From the NCBI GenBank assembly GCA_002049455.2, contig KV918793.1:248001-312000 (forward strand): a stretch of 64,000 bases of DNA, written 5' to 3'. The notes under the pieces were generated by a model. It was not told the origin of the DNA. It was given only the letters and a program-made list of their open reading frames with translations, and did not search any database. This DNA comes from Porphyra umbilicalis (Eukaryota; Rhodophyta; Bangiophyceae; Bangiales; Bangiaceae). A program made the position numbers and the translations under genes. Positions 23,401-34,158 of this stretch are shown piece after piece. Positions within the stretch are counted from its first letter, which is position 1. Each line of letters opens with the position of its first letter.

Positions 23401-24408
23401 TAAGGTCACTCGGGCGGTCCCGCTTCGAGACATCACGACTCTGAATGTTCTCAGCGCATTCCTCGACACGTGAGTTGCTAGCTATGAGATCCCCGATTCA
23501 ATTCTATCGTATAACGGTCCCCAATTCGCTGCCGTACTCTGGCACGGGGTGCTCAGGACCCTGGGTAGTGACACTAACTATGCCGCCTCTTACCACCAAC
23601 AAACTAATGGGCAGGTCAAACGGTTTAATAAGACCTTAGTTAAGCAACCACGACACTACGTAAGTGACCACGTAGTTACGTTGTCCCGATACTTAAGCCT
23701 GGTAGTAACGGCTTACATTTCAAAGTGCATAGTAGCACCGGGCAGATCCCCTTTGCGTTCGTAAGCCCCCGACGGCTTACTCCCGTGGCCCTCGAGCGAC
23801 TTACAGCGGGTACCGACCCCGGGGAGATAGTAACCCCCGGGCGAGCCAAGGAGGAGATCCTCCAGCGCCTTGACTCCCTTATCCTCCTAGTACGGGAGAC
23901 AATGGAAAAGGCACAGGCCCGGAACAAACGAGCCTTTGACAAGCGCGTGCAGACTCGCCGCACAGCCCTCCAAGTTGGAGACTGGGTATTCGTGAACTCC
24001 TACGAGAACCAGGGAGGTAAGCTCGTCTTCAAGACACTGGGACCCTACCACATCTTGAAGACCAACGGGCGTCGGCTTACCATCGAAAGTGTCGATGGTA
24101 TCCGTACCATCAACGGGAACCACGCCACCCGGGCCCCGGAACCACCCGAGGGGGACGCGGCGTGGGCGCGGGCACTGACCGCGTGTCGGGTCCCGTCCCT
24201 CCCCTCATCGGCCAGTAAACCGATTGAGGCTGTCTTCGACCGCTTTGTCGGACAGGGGGAGGATGACCAGGAGCGACTCATGCTCAAGGTCAGGTGGTTC
24301 GGGTATGGACCCCGGGAGGACTCCTGGCACTATGTGGAGGACCTCCCGGCTGAGAAGGTCCGCCAGCACTGTGTGCGGCACCGGCTCCCGATGAGAAGTA
24401 GGGTGTAA
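20489..24408 (+). other. gypsy pol with chromodomain (fossil)
   Basis: Order: retropepsin region (VIVDTGSCVSLV), reverse transcriptase (VALIPKPDGSPRFCIDYR, LPFGLCNAPATFQ), RNase H (TEIEEVGLVWAV, IRCDHKALKW, VADALSRIP), integrase with an HHCC finger (HPVATRMCQ...CPTCAKN) and core, then a C-terminal chromodomain (LMLKVRWFGYGPREDSWHYV). The chromodomain places it among chromoviruses. It is broken in roughly one to three places. Confidence 0.85.
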
Positions 24409-24545
24409 TACAACTAAAAAACCCCAGTACGGGGTACCCCTCGCACACACCCCCGACAATCGATCCACCTCAACTAGGGACAGACACCCTGGGGGCCGGT
24501 CTGCGCATAACTGAGCGCCCCGGCGCCCCACTCAAACCTGGGTAC

Positions 24546-26984
24546 CTACTCCCTACCCGGCGAGTGCGGGCGGTCGTCGCGGACATACCCACCAAACTGG
24601 TCGTAAACCGAGCGGTCCGGGTACTCCTGGGCCGACCCCCGGTCCGAGGGGCCCGGCCCCCACGACGAGCGCGGCATGCTACTGGGTGCCGCCCCCGCCG
24701 CGGCGTACCCTCCAAAGGGGGAGGGGTAGCCGCCCCCATGGTAGGGCGCGGCCGAGCCAGCAGGCTCCCCGGCGTCCGGGCCCCGACTGGGGCCCCCGCC
24801 CGCCGAAGCCCCCGCGGGCCCAGCTGCCACCCGCTGGCCGTGCCCCTCCAAGCGGGAGGCCATCTGGTACCCGATGGCCTCCGGGGTGGTGTCCACCAAG
24901 AACTGCTCGGCTGTGGCAGACCGGGGGGACAAGGAGCCCCGCAGTACGGCCCCCGCCCCCCGGGTAACCCACGCCGAGGTGTCCACCAGGGAGGCAACTA
25001 TCGCCTTTCCATGGGCAGCCCTCAGCGCCCCCGCCGCGCTTGCGTAGGTGGTCGCCAAGGCATGGGCGCACCGCAGGGTGACGTATCCCCAGCTGAGGCT
25101 CTGCCCCGCCCCAAGCGCCGGGTAGTACGGCACCCCCGGCGGGGCAAACGTCGGATGGCCCGACCGCCCCACGGGGGATGCCCCCGCCCGGGTGGTCCGC
25201 CGAACAGCGCCCCCACGAGCAGGGGGGCACTCGGCAGTACCGCGGGTGCGCTTGCGCCGCTGGGGGACACTGGCCCCCTGCGCACCCCAACCCGAGTCGG
25301 GCGGGGGCGACGTCGCCGTTACCCCCGCAGAGTAGGAGTAGGCCAGGTCACTCAGGCCCTCACGGAGGCCTATGCGACCGGCCAACAGGCGTGTGTCACA
25401 GTGGACAAACGCCCGAGGCGCCTCGCCCTCCTCCCCGCCAACTCGACGGGCCAGGTAGGCCCCGGCCGCCTCCCAGTCCAAGGACTGGTGGAGGTCCAGC
25501 AACTCGCTGAGGTACGCATGCGCGTCCGGGCCGGCCCCCTCCGCCACGTTGGCGAGGCGGAGCCTTACCAGGCGCCCCACTATGGCGGCTGACAGATGCG
25601 CAGGGTACCCTTTAGTACGAAAGGAGGCTTACGACACCCCCTCTACCTCCAGCACCCACTGGGTAGCGAGGATGGCCGCCGCCGGGGTAGACTCCCCCCG
25701 GCGGAGCGCAGTGCCAAAGTAGGCCACTATGCGCGACATCCGGGCCGGGAACCCGAAGGGCACCTCCATGGCTGACCACCAGGACGGCGTCGGGACGTAG
25801 TATGCGCGCCGCGTCGAGGTGTGGACCTGGAAGCTCTCCAATTGAGAGGCCCGCACCAGGATGCCCGACGCTTCCCTCACCCGGCGCTCGGTGCGGGCGT
25901 CCTGGTGGTGGAAGTGGGGGTCCCCCTCCCCCAAGTACGGGGGGGAGCAACACGCCCACTCCCACGCCACAACGGGTGGCACGTCGTCGGAGGTGCCCCG
26001 TCCATGACATTGGACAGGCGCACGGCCACGCGTTCCAACCACGGCGCGTCCCCCGCCTCCTGTAGGGCGGGGAGGTCCGTCGCCACCCCGGCAGGCAGTT
26101 CGTACTGCACCGGATGGCGCGCCAGCCAGCGCTGCCAAGCCGAGCCCTGCTTGGGCAGCGGGATCGCAGAGTAAAGCGTCCGCAAGCGGCACTCCCCCAC
26201 CTGACTGAGGGCAGCCGGGGGCGTTCACTGAACCAACGCCCCCGGCCCCGAAAGTCCCGCCTTCCCCACTGCCGGGAGGCGCCCGCAGCGCGGCACCGGC
26301 GGGGGGGGCTCCTGCTCCACGGGATCATCCCCCGCCTCGCCTGGCGCCGCCTCCTTCGCCGAAGGAGTAGCCGGCCGGCTGAACGGCAGCGGCACGCGCG
26401 CCGCCGCCGAGCGGGACCCGACCGCGTCCTCCCCAGCCGACTGCCTCGGCGCACTCGACGCGCGAGAGGCCGACGCCGACCCCGCCGTCAACTTGGACCG
26501 GCGGGGGGGAGGCGGCGGTTGGGTTAAAGGACTACCCGCCGCCGAGGACTTCCGACTCGGGGGCGCGGCGTTGGCCGGGCGCGCTTAGGGGGCTGCCTTG
26601 CCCCGGGACGCCGCCACGGCCGCGCCACTTGACGTGGTGACGCCGGCCGGCGTGGCGGGTGCCGACGCCGCCGCCCCGCCAGCCCGCGGGGTGGCCGCCG
26701 TCGAGCACTTGGCCTTGGGGGCGCCCGTATTTCCCGTCGCCCCGCCCACACGCGGGGTACCCCGCCGAACGGCTGCCCGACTTGGCCAAGGCCAACGCCG
26801 GAAACCCACTCGGCGCCGGCGTGGCGCGCCCCGCACTTTGGGAAGCCATCACCTCGGTCGGCGCCACTGCCGTCGACCTCGAGGAGGCCATGGCCGCCGC
26901 GTCCGGGTAGGGGGGACGGCGAGGGGGAGGGCACTGGGAACGGGGGATGCCCCGCGCACAGAGGAACGAAGGGGAGGCTCTCAA
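24546..26984 (-). other. antisense ORF block between gypsy pol and 3' LTR
   Basis: Between the pol stop and the 3' LTR lie about 2.5 kb whose best frames run on the minus strand. One of 344 codons (24546-25580) shows a helical N-terminal part (AYLSELLDLHQSLDWEAAGA, LALREGL-like), and another (25629-26228) is Trp/Tyr-bearing (TSTRRAYYVPTPSWWSAMEV). Codon use there is more protein-like than in the sense frames. I recognise no family. Antisense extra ORFs in this position are known from some plant Tat-lineage elements. The block is not whole. It is part of the fossil element. Confidence 0.5.
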
Positions 26985-27466
26985 CTCGAGTAGCGGTGGG
27001 GGGGGGACGGTGACGGTCGGCAGTGGACGGCCTGCCCGTCTGTCGCCCGCCTACTTTCTTTTATGAGCCCCTGTGTGGGGAAAGGGGCCCATACCCCGGG
27101 CCCCCTCAGCCCCGCCCCGCGGGCCAATCCCCCTGGATGACTCCCCACTCGGCGGGGGGGCCCGCGCGACAGCCCCCCCCCCCCCCCCCCCCCTCTGTTG
27201 GCCCGCCGGGCACGGTTAGCGGGCCCGCCCCGGACACGCGGCCACACCCCTGGCCCCCGCTGCCGTGTCCACCGTACGGCGACGGCGCGTACCCTCTTGC
27301 CCCGGAGGGGGCGCCCCCACGATCCGGGGCGGCCATCGCTGGCCAGGTCCGGGGCAGCACCCGGGCCCCACACTGGGAAGCCCGGCGGCTAGCCGTCCTG
27401 GCCCGCCCGCCGCACTCGTGCGGGCCCGCCCCCCTGGCTCTGGGCCGCCGGGACGGCGACCCCTTT

Positions 27467-27478
27467 AGAAGAAGAAGT
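27467..27478 (+). other. gypsy polypurine tract
   Basis: AGAAGAAGAAG, nearly flush with the start of the 3' LTR, in the right place to prime plus-strand synthesis. Confidence 0.6.
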
Positions 27479-28172
27479 TGTGACGGTCCGTCACATGGCC
27501 CCGCACACTCGGGGAGCCAGATTCCCCAGAAATATGACCCACTAACGCATATTTCAAATTATTCCGTTGGCGACCCACTTGTGATCATCTCGTGGCTCAC
27601 CAACCACAACCGCAATCCCAATACTTCCCTGGGAATCGTAACCCCCCCGAGCGGGCCCCTACTTAAGGGCTTAAGTTTGTGTGAACCCAACTTGGATTAT
27701 CGACTTATGTTACTTTGCGCCCCTGACCCCGGGGCGCCGCGAGGGTGTCACGTATCACCCTTCCTCCGCCTCTACTCAAGGCGGTATTCCAACCTTCGGC
27801 CGTCCTCCGGGTTATGGGCCCAGTGGGTTCTGAGGGGAGGGTTTTCCGTGGGTCCTTTGAGGGTGTCTGAGGAGGGTTTTCCGAGGGTCCTTTGAGGGTG
27901 TCTGAGGAGGGTTTTCCGAGGGTCCGAGGGGAACGGATGGGATAAGAGGGTGAGGTGTGAGTGTCGCCTCGAGGCCTTCGACGCGGGCAAGTAAATTTCC
28001 GGTCACACAACTCGTGTATGTCGCTCGTGGCACCAGCCCCCGGTCGACGCCGTGCGTGTGTGCTCTTCGGGGTTTCCTTCCGGGGCGGGTATTCCCCGAC
28101 AGGACTACCCGGCGACACAGTTTGGCTCGCCTTCCCCCCAACTGGGTGGGGTGGGCTAAGCGTGTTGTCACA
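27479..28172 (+). repeat. gypsy 3' LTR (694 bp)
   Basis: Matches 11936-12664 from TGTGACGG to TTGTCACA, with one 35-bp minisatellite unit fewer. Confidence 0.9.
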
Positions 28173-28177
28173 CTCGG

Positions 28178-29604
28178 CGCACCACACCAAGTACGGCCAA
28201 AACATCGTCACGGCGTCTGCGTAGCCACACTTGGCCGCGACAACGTCCCACGACCGCTTGAGGATCATGGCGGCGTACGACAAGCGCACATTCCGCATAT
28301 TGCGCACGACAAAAGCGCCGGGGGTTTTCGACGCTGCCGGACCGGCCACTGACTTTTCCCTGGCAGACACCGACAGCCGCTTTTGCTTTTCGGCCGACGA
28401 CGTCTGACCCGTACCACGCCCCTGGGTGGTACCGTCGCCGTCGTCGTCGCCGTCGGGGTGCGCCGGCCCCTCGCGCACGTTTGCCTTGAGCTGCAAAACG
28501 AGCCACACGCGCTCCTCCATGGTGCTCAGGGGGCCGACGACCGGGTCGAGCGGGTCGTCCAACAGCTCCGGCACCGCGCCACCTGCCGCCGACCCCGCGG
28601 CGGCGGCAGACGCAGGTGCGCCCCGATCACGAGTCACCAAACCGTCACCTTGATCGTCCTCATCAGTGTCCAGGTCCCCGGCCTTGTGCTTGGCATCCTT
28701 TCCGGTCCCCTGCATCGGCAACAGATTCTGGCTCTGCTTCCTGGCTGCAGCGCGTCCCGCCTTGGAAATATCCGCCTTCCACTGGTCCGGCCGCGTCTGG
28801 ATGAAGCTGACCATCACCTGCCACCGACGGAGGGCGCCTGCAACGGCGGCCGTGTGTGCTGCACCCTTTTCCGTCAGTCGACGCGTTGCGGCGAGTGCGG
28901 CAAGGCGTTCCCGCATAGCCATCTCACGACGCCCGCTGCTCACCTTGGGCCACGCAAAGCCGCTCAGCTCCCGCCACTGCAGGGCCACCGGATATCGACA
29001 AACCAAAACGTAAACCCGGACGCGCGCCGTCCGGTCGGGAGGTCGGTCGCAGACCATCACACCCAACCCGCCGACGGGCGACACGAACCTAGGGGCGGGC
29101 ACAGGGGTGGCCACCCGAGAGCTGGGACCGCCCCCGGTGGCCGCCGACGCGTCTGTCGAAGAGACCGGCGCCTGCTCCAACGGCCCATCAGCGTCGACCA
29201 GAACATCCTGCAGCTGCTCCAAATCGTGGCTCATGAAGAGCAGGAGCTCCCACAAGCGCGTGTCCACGAGGGCGCCCCCCGCCATCCGCGCACGGTGCAG
29301 GGTTCCACGCCACCCAGGCCTTGCACCACATGAGGACAGCGTACCACAGGTACGTGCGCTTCTGACTCATCTTGACAAGCAGAGCACGACTTGACAGAGA
29401 CGACGGTGCCATGGCCTCCACCCTGGCCCTGAGTTCACCAATCGACACTTTCGGCCAGAAGGCAGCTCGCGCAGCGTCGCTCTTGAGCGCTGCAAGTCGC
29501 TCGTTCGCCACCTCGTCTCGCAAGACCACCGCCGCAAGGACAACGTCCATGGCGGCCATGGCCTTGACATTCTCGGCCACCAACTGCAAACCAGGCCCTG
29601 CCAT
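28178..29604 (-). pseudogene. methyltransferase-SET fusion, N-terminal block
   Basis: This is the 5' part of the gene whose catalytic blocks lie at 11311-11930 and 6136-7693. The chosen start gives MAGPGLQLVAENVKAMAAMD. About 470 residues follow: a helical, Ala/Trp-rich region (KRTYLWYAVLMWCKAWVAW, WELLLFMSHDLEQL), a disordered Asp/Gly-rich linker (DLDTDEDDQGDG, PDGDDDGDG), then AAMILKRSWDVVAAKCG. I recognise no named domain, so it may be a partner- or DNA-binding module. One frameshift in a G run near the start of the block breaks the frame. Together the three blocks imply a protein of about 1200 residues. Confidence 0.6.
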
Positions 29605-30158
29605 ACGTATATTGTGAGAAGGTGTTTTTACAGGTGTAAGTGTCTGAACTCCCGTACCCGTAGGCAGCAAGGCGGCTGGCACCCACACCCATATCAACAA
29701 TTGAGTAGATAGCCGTGGGTATCTATCAGTTCCGACCGACAGCGGAGTTAAACACAGAAGAGCGCGCCAATCGAATGCAATAATGTCATTTCACATTCGC
29801 GAAGTACCAGTTGATATTTGGACTTGATTTGAATACAAAAATGTTCTAGTTGGGGTGGATTTTCCGAACAATGGTGTGCTCGCCAAAGGGCGCCCGTCAG
29901 AATTCTCACGCGAGCCGTTGACAGCGCTGCAAACAGGATGACTCACGTGACGGAACGGATCCGACATGCTCGGGAAAAATAGGCGCTTGGCGCTGCTAAA
30001 GATCGGCAGCTGTTCCAAATCAATCAATTTCGGGAATTGATTCGTACTCGTGTTTTCCAGGTATATTTCGTATTAATACACGTCAGGATATACGTGGCCA
30101 GTTCTCGTACTCGAATTCAACGAGTTGTATATACCGTACCCGAAGCTGAAAACGATTC
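29605..30158. other. AT-rich intergenic spacer between protein A and the methyltransferase
   Basis: I see no gene. Small palindromic stretches (for example AATCAATTTCGGGAATTGATT, split by one base, near 30020) and TATA-like runs occur, and the spacer must hold the methyltransferase promoter. No C tract precedes the ATG at 29604, unlike most genes of the island. Confidence 0.4.
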
Positions 30159-30728
30159 TTATGACAGGGCCTGCTGCAAACCAATGCCTTCAACGATGCG
30201 GCTGCCGTAGAGCGGGTTCGCAGCAGACGCTTGGGAGACGGCGTCCTTTGCCAACAGCATCGGGAGGCGGTGGAACCCGTCTGCAAAGGTGCCGTTCGTA
30301 GCGCCGCGGAGGGCCGCCTCGAAGCGGGCGTGCCCCGACACGAGCACAACGGCGTCCTCCCTCTCCACCTTTCGGCCAGCGCATGGCGCTTTGGCGTACT
30401 CCTTGAGGGAGGTCACGCCCACGTCGACCACGTGCTCGTCGTGTGCAGGCCGTATGTCCGTCCAGTAGCGCACCATGGAGAAGTGCACCCAACAGGTGGC
30501 GTTGGGCGATTGCTCTCGCTGGTTGGCAATGGGAACACCCTCAACGTCCGTCACCAGCGCCTCGTCCTGTGCACGGACTGGGCGCAAAACCGCAGCCCGA
30601 GGGCCGTCGGGCGGCACCGTCGGCGCCCCATGAGGGACCCCCGTCGGCGGAGCTCTCGCGGGCGCCACCGTCTCGGCGGGTGGCCCGGCCGCCGGGACGC
30701 GTGGCGTGGGCATGGCACGCGCGGGCAT
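30159..30728 (-). CDS. protein A, small ParB-like candidate
   Basis: A 189-residue open frame with no internal stop. The first 70 residues are Pro/Ala-rich and disordered. The rest contains VTSLKEYAK and VVLVSGHARFEAALRG, which resembles the ParB/sulfiredoxin box in which a Gly-His/Arg signature follows a beta strand (V-x-x-G-H-x-R-x-x-A). ParB-type domains are often found beside or fused to DNA methyltransferases in phages and bacteria; here the next gene on the strand is the methyltransferase. I chose the ATG at 30728 because it follows the TATA box by about 165 bp and a C12 tract by 12 bp. A longer frame upstream runs into repeat R2a and is probably not translated. The ParB assignment rests on one motif. 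Confidence 0.55.
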   Translation of the reverse strand: MPARAMPTPRVPAAGPPAETVAPARAPPTGVPHGAPTVPPDGPRAAVLRPVRAQDEALVTDVEGVPIANQREQSPNATCWVHFSMVRYWTDIRPAHDEHVVDVGVTSLKEYAKAPCAGRKVEREDAVVLVSGHARFEAALRGATNGTFADGFHRLPMLLAKDAVSQASAANPLYGSRIVEGIGLQQALS

Positions 30729-30739
30729 AGGGTGGGGGC

Positions 30740-30899
30740 GGGGGGGGGGGGCTGCGAACCGTCGAGGACCACGCCGACGCAAACTTCGCTCCGCGGCACT
30801 GGCATCTCGAAAGACACGCAGTGTGGGGGGTCGCCGTGTGTCTCGAGACGGTGTGGCGAGCTCCCGAAGCCCAGTGCTTGACGAGGCAATGTATTTATA
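30740..30899 (-). promoter_or_regulatory. promoter/leader of protein A: TATA box plus C12 tract
   Basis: On the minus strand TATAAATA is at 30892-30899 and a run of 12 C at 30740-30751, 12 bp before the ATG. The layout repeats that of the AAA gene. Confidence 0.6.
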
Positions 30900-31059
30900 G
30901 TGGAAAACCACGCCCAGACTCAGTGTGGGACGACGCGGCCCGTTTGTGGGCAGACTCAGCCCGAAGGTGGCTCGAGCGCCACGCGCCCGAGGCACGCGTC
31001 GCGCGGGAGACGACCTGCGTGCGCCCCGACAGGTACGGGTTGCAACGGCGTCCCAATGC

Positions 31060-31233
31060 AGAAAGTCCACGTAATTATCACCAAGCAACGCCGCCGGAAA
31101 GCTCTCGGATTATCCGTTGAGAACAGTGTCGCGCTCATCTGGCAAAACAAGTACATCAAATTACATTTGGTGAACAACGCCTGTACCGTGGAGGGATTAC
31201 CACGTGTCTGCCGTGCGCGACGACCCGACGACG
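31060..31233 (+). repeat. dispersed repeat R2, copy a
   Basis: Matches 38353-38523 over about 170 bp, including CACCAAGCAACGCCG, the core GGATTATCC...GAGAACAG, TGGCAAAACAAGTA and ACGTGTCTGCCGTGCGCG. It lies upstream of protein A. An inverted partial copy sits at 33712-33790, upstream of protein B. Confidence 0.75.
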
Positions 31234-31624
31234 GTACGACCGTCCGCACGTGCCTCTGGGGATCGCGCTACGGTCCTCGCACGTCACTGGTACGACGTGG
31301 TCTTCTCTATCTTGACGAGGTGCTTTCGGGGCTGTGACATACGCAACACATCATCACTGGGCTGGAAAGTCGACCCGCACGGCATGAATGACTTCCAGTG
31401 CCGATACGACCAGTTCGTACTCGTACTTGTGTCTCTCCCCAGGACAAACACCGCTGACGCGCTGCGGTGCATCAAAGCGCTTCTCCGCTGCTGCGACGCC
31501 TGGACCGTGTGCGCACGCAAATGCACCCAAGATCGGACGTCAGTGAGGTACGGCTCGTTTGACCACCCGCCGCACCCCTAGGAGCGATTCAACGTGAGGA
31601 GCTCGATGAATACCCGAGGTACCC
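31234..31624. other. intergenic, no gene seen
   Basis: Open frames on both strands without motifs. No repeat match found. Confidence 0.35.
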
Positions 31625-32593
31625 TACAGCCAATATCCGCTTATGTCACACCCTGACGCACATGAGAGACATGCAGGAACATGTAGGCCACAATATGGGC
31701 ACCGCGACCGGAAGTAATGTTTTCCTTTCTCCACAGTGCCAGAAAGGTCGATTCTGGACACAATTGCTCTCCCAGTTATGCAGCAGCGTGCTATACGACG
31801 AAAGGTGCATCTCACGCATTATAACCTCAGGCGGCGACGCATGCTCAGGCCCACCAGAGAGGGACACCAACGCACCCGATGCCGAATATCCCGCTATAGA
31901 AGGAACCACCAACTCGCAAGCTTTCACTCAATGCCCGCCGACGCATATTTGGCACTGCTTTTTGGAGCTTTGTTGTGCGTGCGAAAAAAAGAAGGACGCC
32001 GGTTTTGTGGTACTTTTTTAGCCCTCGTTGACGCCATGCTTCTACGGTGGCCATGGGAGGCGTGCTCGACCAGGGAAAATTCTCAGTATGTTCATGACGA
32101 GCCTTACAGTCCGTCAGAAGTCGAATTCGAGCATTGCGGAAGCGCTGGCGGTCGGGATCGAAAGTGAAGGGCCGGCCCTTGGACTCGGCCGTATCGTTTC
32201 ATGTCGCTCGCTGGTCGCACAGATTACAAAGCGCGGGGCTACTGTATGATTGCATGCTTTTCTTTTCGTCACATGCAGCCAGCCGGCTTGATGCGCCCTA
32301 TCAATTTGCGTGGACTGTATTTCTCAGCTGGATGTTTGTCGCAACGGCTATTGTTGAGCTGGAAACCAGACGCAGCGCTTTACCAGTGTCACGCAACCCA
32401 CGCGCATTCAGGCGCTTCTCGCACTCACAGCCCATTTTTTTTCAGAGCAGCGCTAGAACACCCATATCTGTCATCTGGTAGACTTTGGCTCCTGGAGGTC
32501 CATTTCAGACGCCCCCACATCGTTTTTGCGACAGGTGTTAGTGCATGGGGTACAGTATACCTTTAGTGTCGATATAAACGGATATTGACTGTA
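31625..32593. mobile_element. non-autonomous element with TACAGTCAATATCCG ends (969 bp)
   Basis: The left end TACAGCCAATATCCGCTTAT and the reverse complement of the right end, TACAGTCAATATCCGTTTAT, form terminal inverted repeats. A 241-bp relative with the same ends is at 45251-45491 and a single end at 41233. Internal frames (up to 143 codons) carry no recognisable domain. The superfamily is not clear. Confidence 0.6.
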
Positions 32594-32614
32594 CCAGCTC
32601 GATGCCAGGGCTTT

Positions 32615-33106
32615 ATGCGGAAGACGCGTCTCCTACCTCAAATGCGCGTCAACAGAGTGTGGTGTGGGCAGCGTTTGCAAGGGCGGCGCCTCTCCCCTGC
32701 GAGTGGCTCGGTCGCTCGCAATGACAAAAGACACACACACACGAGCAGCAACGCGCTGGTGGGTCATGGGCACCCCTTGTGTGGGGCTGACGGAATGACT
32801 GACCGTCACAGTGTAGTCGATTTCCCGGGCCTCTGTCCGCCCACAACTCCATTTATTTGTGACCTGGCCAAGGCGTGAGAAGCTGATCGGATTATCCGGT
32901 GAGAACAGAGGAACGGTCATTTGGGAGCAAAAGAACAAAGACTTCGATGTACCACCGAGTTGTCGCTGCTGGTACAGGTCCCACTGGGGCGCCCATAGTG
33001 AGCGCGCCGAGGGTGTCGTCAGAAGCCACATTCGCCCGGTGCCATGCGACTGAACAGTGAGCCCACTGGGTCCCATCGTATGGTACACACAGACAGTACA
33101 CAGAGG
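32615..33106 (+). repeat. dispersed repeat R1, copy b
   Basis: Same orientation and extent as 5026-5522. It starts 21 bp after the preceding element and lies in the divergent spacer between proteins A and B. Confidence 0.75.
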
Positions 33107-33540
33107 GCAGGCACCCAGGCGCCCCCTCTTTCCGACGCACACAGGGCACTGGGCACACACACGCAGCGTGGGAGGACGGGGTCTCCCCAGGAGCAACCAC
33201 CGCCGTGCCGCTCCTCACCCCCGCCCTTTACATGGCGGGGCAGCACACACAATCTCTGGCGAGAATCGGCGCGCCGGTCAAATCAGACGAGCAAGGGATC
33301 ACCGCCACACACAGACACCCCCCCGCAAGCTAGCGGCGCTGCGATCAGCCGGCACGGTCCGGCACGAAGGCAGAGCCACAGCCCGTTCCACACACACGAC
33401 CAAAGAGGCACGCGATTGGACCATTGGTGGCCGACACGGTCAGATGTGCGCGAAGATGTGCGAGCTACCGCATTTGCCACATGACGATCAGATCCCCGAT
33501 CAGAACTTCACAATTTGGCTGTCTTTACGTCGCCTTCATA
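33107..33540. other. intergenic, no gene seen
   Basis: C-rich stretches with CACACA runs. Overlapping frames on both strands show no motif. Confidence 0.35.
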
Positions 33541-33671
33541 CAGTGCGTTCTCGTTATAAGAGACAGCTGATTCGGCTCAATATGAAGAAAAAGTGGCCCA
33601 CACGGACTGGAATGGAAGACTAGCGACCCATATTCTTTTTTAAACTATTCTCTTATAACGAGGACGCACTG
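33541..33671 (-). mobile_element. pogo-type MITE, copy 1 (131 bp)
   Basis: Ends CAGTGCGTTCTCGTTATAAG and its complement, flanked by TA on both sides (33539-33540 and 33672-33673). Copies of exactly the same length occur at 54783-54913 and 59864-59994; this one is in the opposite orientation. TA duplication and CAGT ends fit the Tc1/mariner-pogo group. Confidence 0.85.
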
Positions 33672-33698
33672 TATTGTACTTGTATTCATTGTATTCTG

Positions 33699-33706
33699 TA
33701 TATATA
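33699..33706 (+). promoter_or_regulatory. TATA-like box upstream of protein B
   Basis: TATATATA on the plus strand, about 450 bp before the chosen ATG of protein B. Its role is uncertain because of the distance. Confidence 0.3.
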
Positions 33707-33711
33707 TCCCA

Positions 33712-33790
33712 GATGACCGTGATGCTGTTCTCACCGGATAATCCGAGAGCGTTTTGCCCGCGTTGCTTGGTGACAAATACGTGGATTTGA
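33712..33790 (-). repeat. dispersed repeat R2, inverted partial copy
   Basis: On the minus strand it reads CACCAAGCAACGC, then CTCTCGGATTATCCGGTGAG and CGGTCATCTGG, matching R2a and R2b. With R2a it forms an inverted pair flanking the 31.1-33.8 kb divergent spacer. Confidence 0.65.
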
Positions 33791-34058
33791 GTGTCGTGCG
33801 ATGCGTTGTGCAACGCAGGGACCCGCTGGGCGCTCTGATTGGTCCATCTCCGACTCGTTGTAACCGTCGAAGCGGTGGAGACACATGCACGACGATGCCG
33901 CTAAAGGCGGCGACGTCGGACCCGCCGTTCATCAGCCGACAGGCCCGCATTGTCCTGTCCACACCACCCCCGGCGTGCACGCGGTTGCCTGAGGCGTGCG
34001 TGCGCACTGCTGCTCTTTCTCACCATGGACAGACCCCAGCGCTCATGCGCAGCGCCCT

Positions 34059-34080
34059 CCCCCCCCCCCCCCCCCCCCCC
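34059..34080 (+). promoter_or_regulatory. C22 tract in the leader of protein B
   Basis: An uninterrupted run of 22 C, 79 bp before the ATG of protein B. Confidence 0.5.
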
Positions 34081-34158
34081 GGCGCACTCGCCCTCGCCCA
34101 TTCGTGGGTCCGACCCTGCTCTTCGTGTCGACTGTTCGCCCCAACCCGTTGCTGTGCA

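Larger units (their letters stand above)
11936..28172 (+). mobile_element. Ty3/gypsy chromovirus with nested copia (fossil)
   Basis: Plus-strand element with LTRs at both ends, a primer-binding site after the 5' LTR, gag, pol with a chromodomain at its C terminus, an antisense ORF block, a polypurine tract and a 3' LTR. It spans 16.2 kb, of which 5.4 kb is a copia element inserted in gag. The LTRs look about 95% identical by eye, so it is older than the copia inside it. The coding part is broken in a handful of places, counting the copia insertion. Confidence 0.9.
11931..28177. repeat. 5-bp target-site duplication CTCGG around the gypsy element
   Basis: CTCGG occupies 11931-11935 and 28173-28177, exactly outside the two LTRs. 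This fixes the element boundaries and shows that the methyltransferase gene was continuous before insertion. Confidence 0.9.

Noticed and set aside
33754-34158. Upstream start for protein B inside repeat R2
   Set aside because: The extension would translate the repeat and the C22 tract; protein A shows the same artefact in its own R2 copy, so the downstream ATG is preferred.
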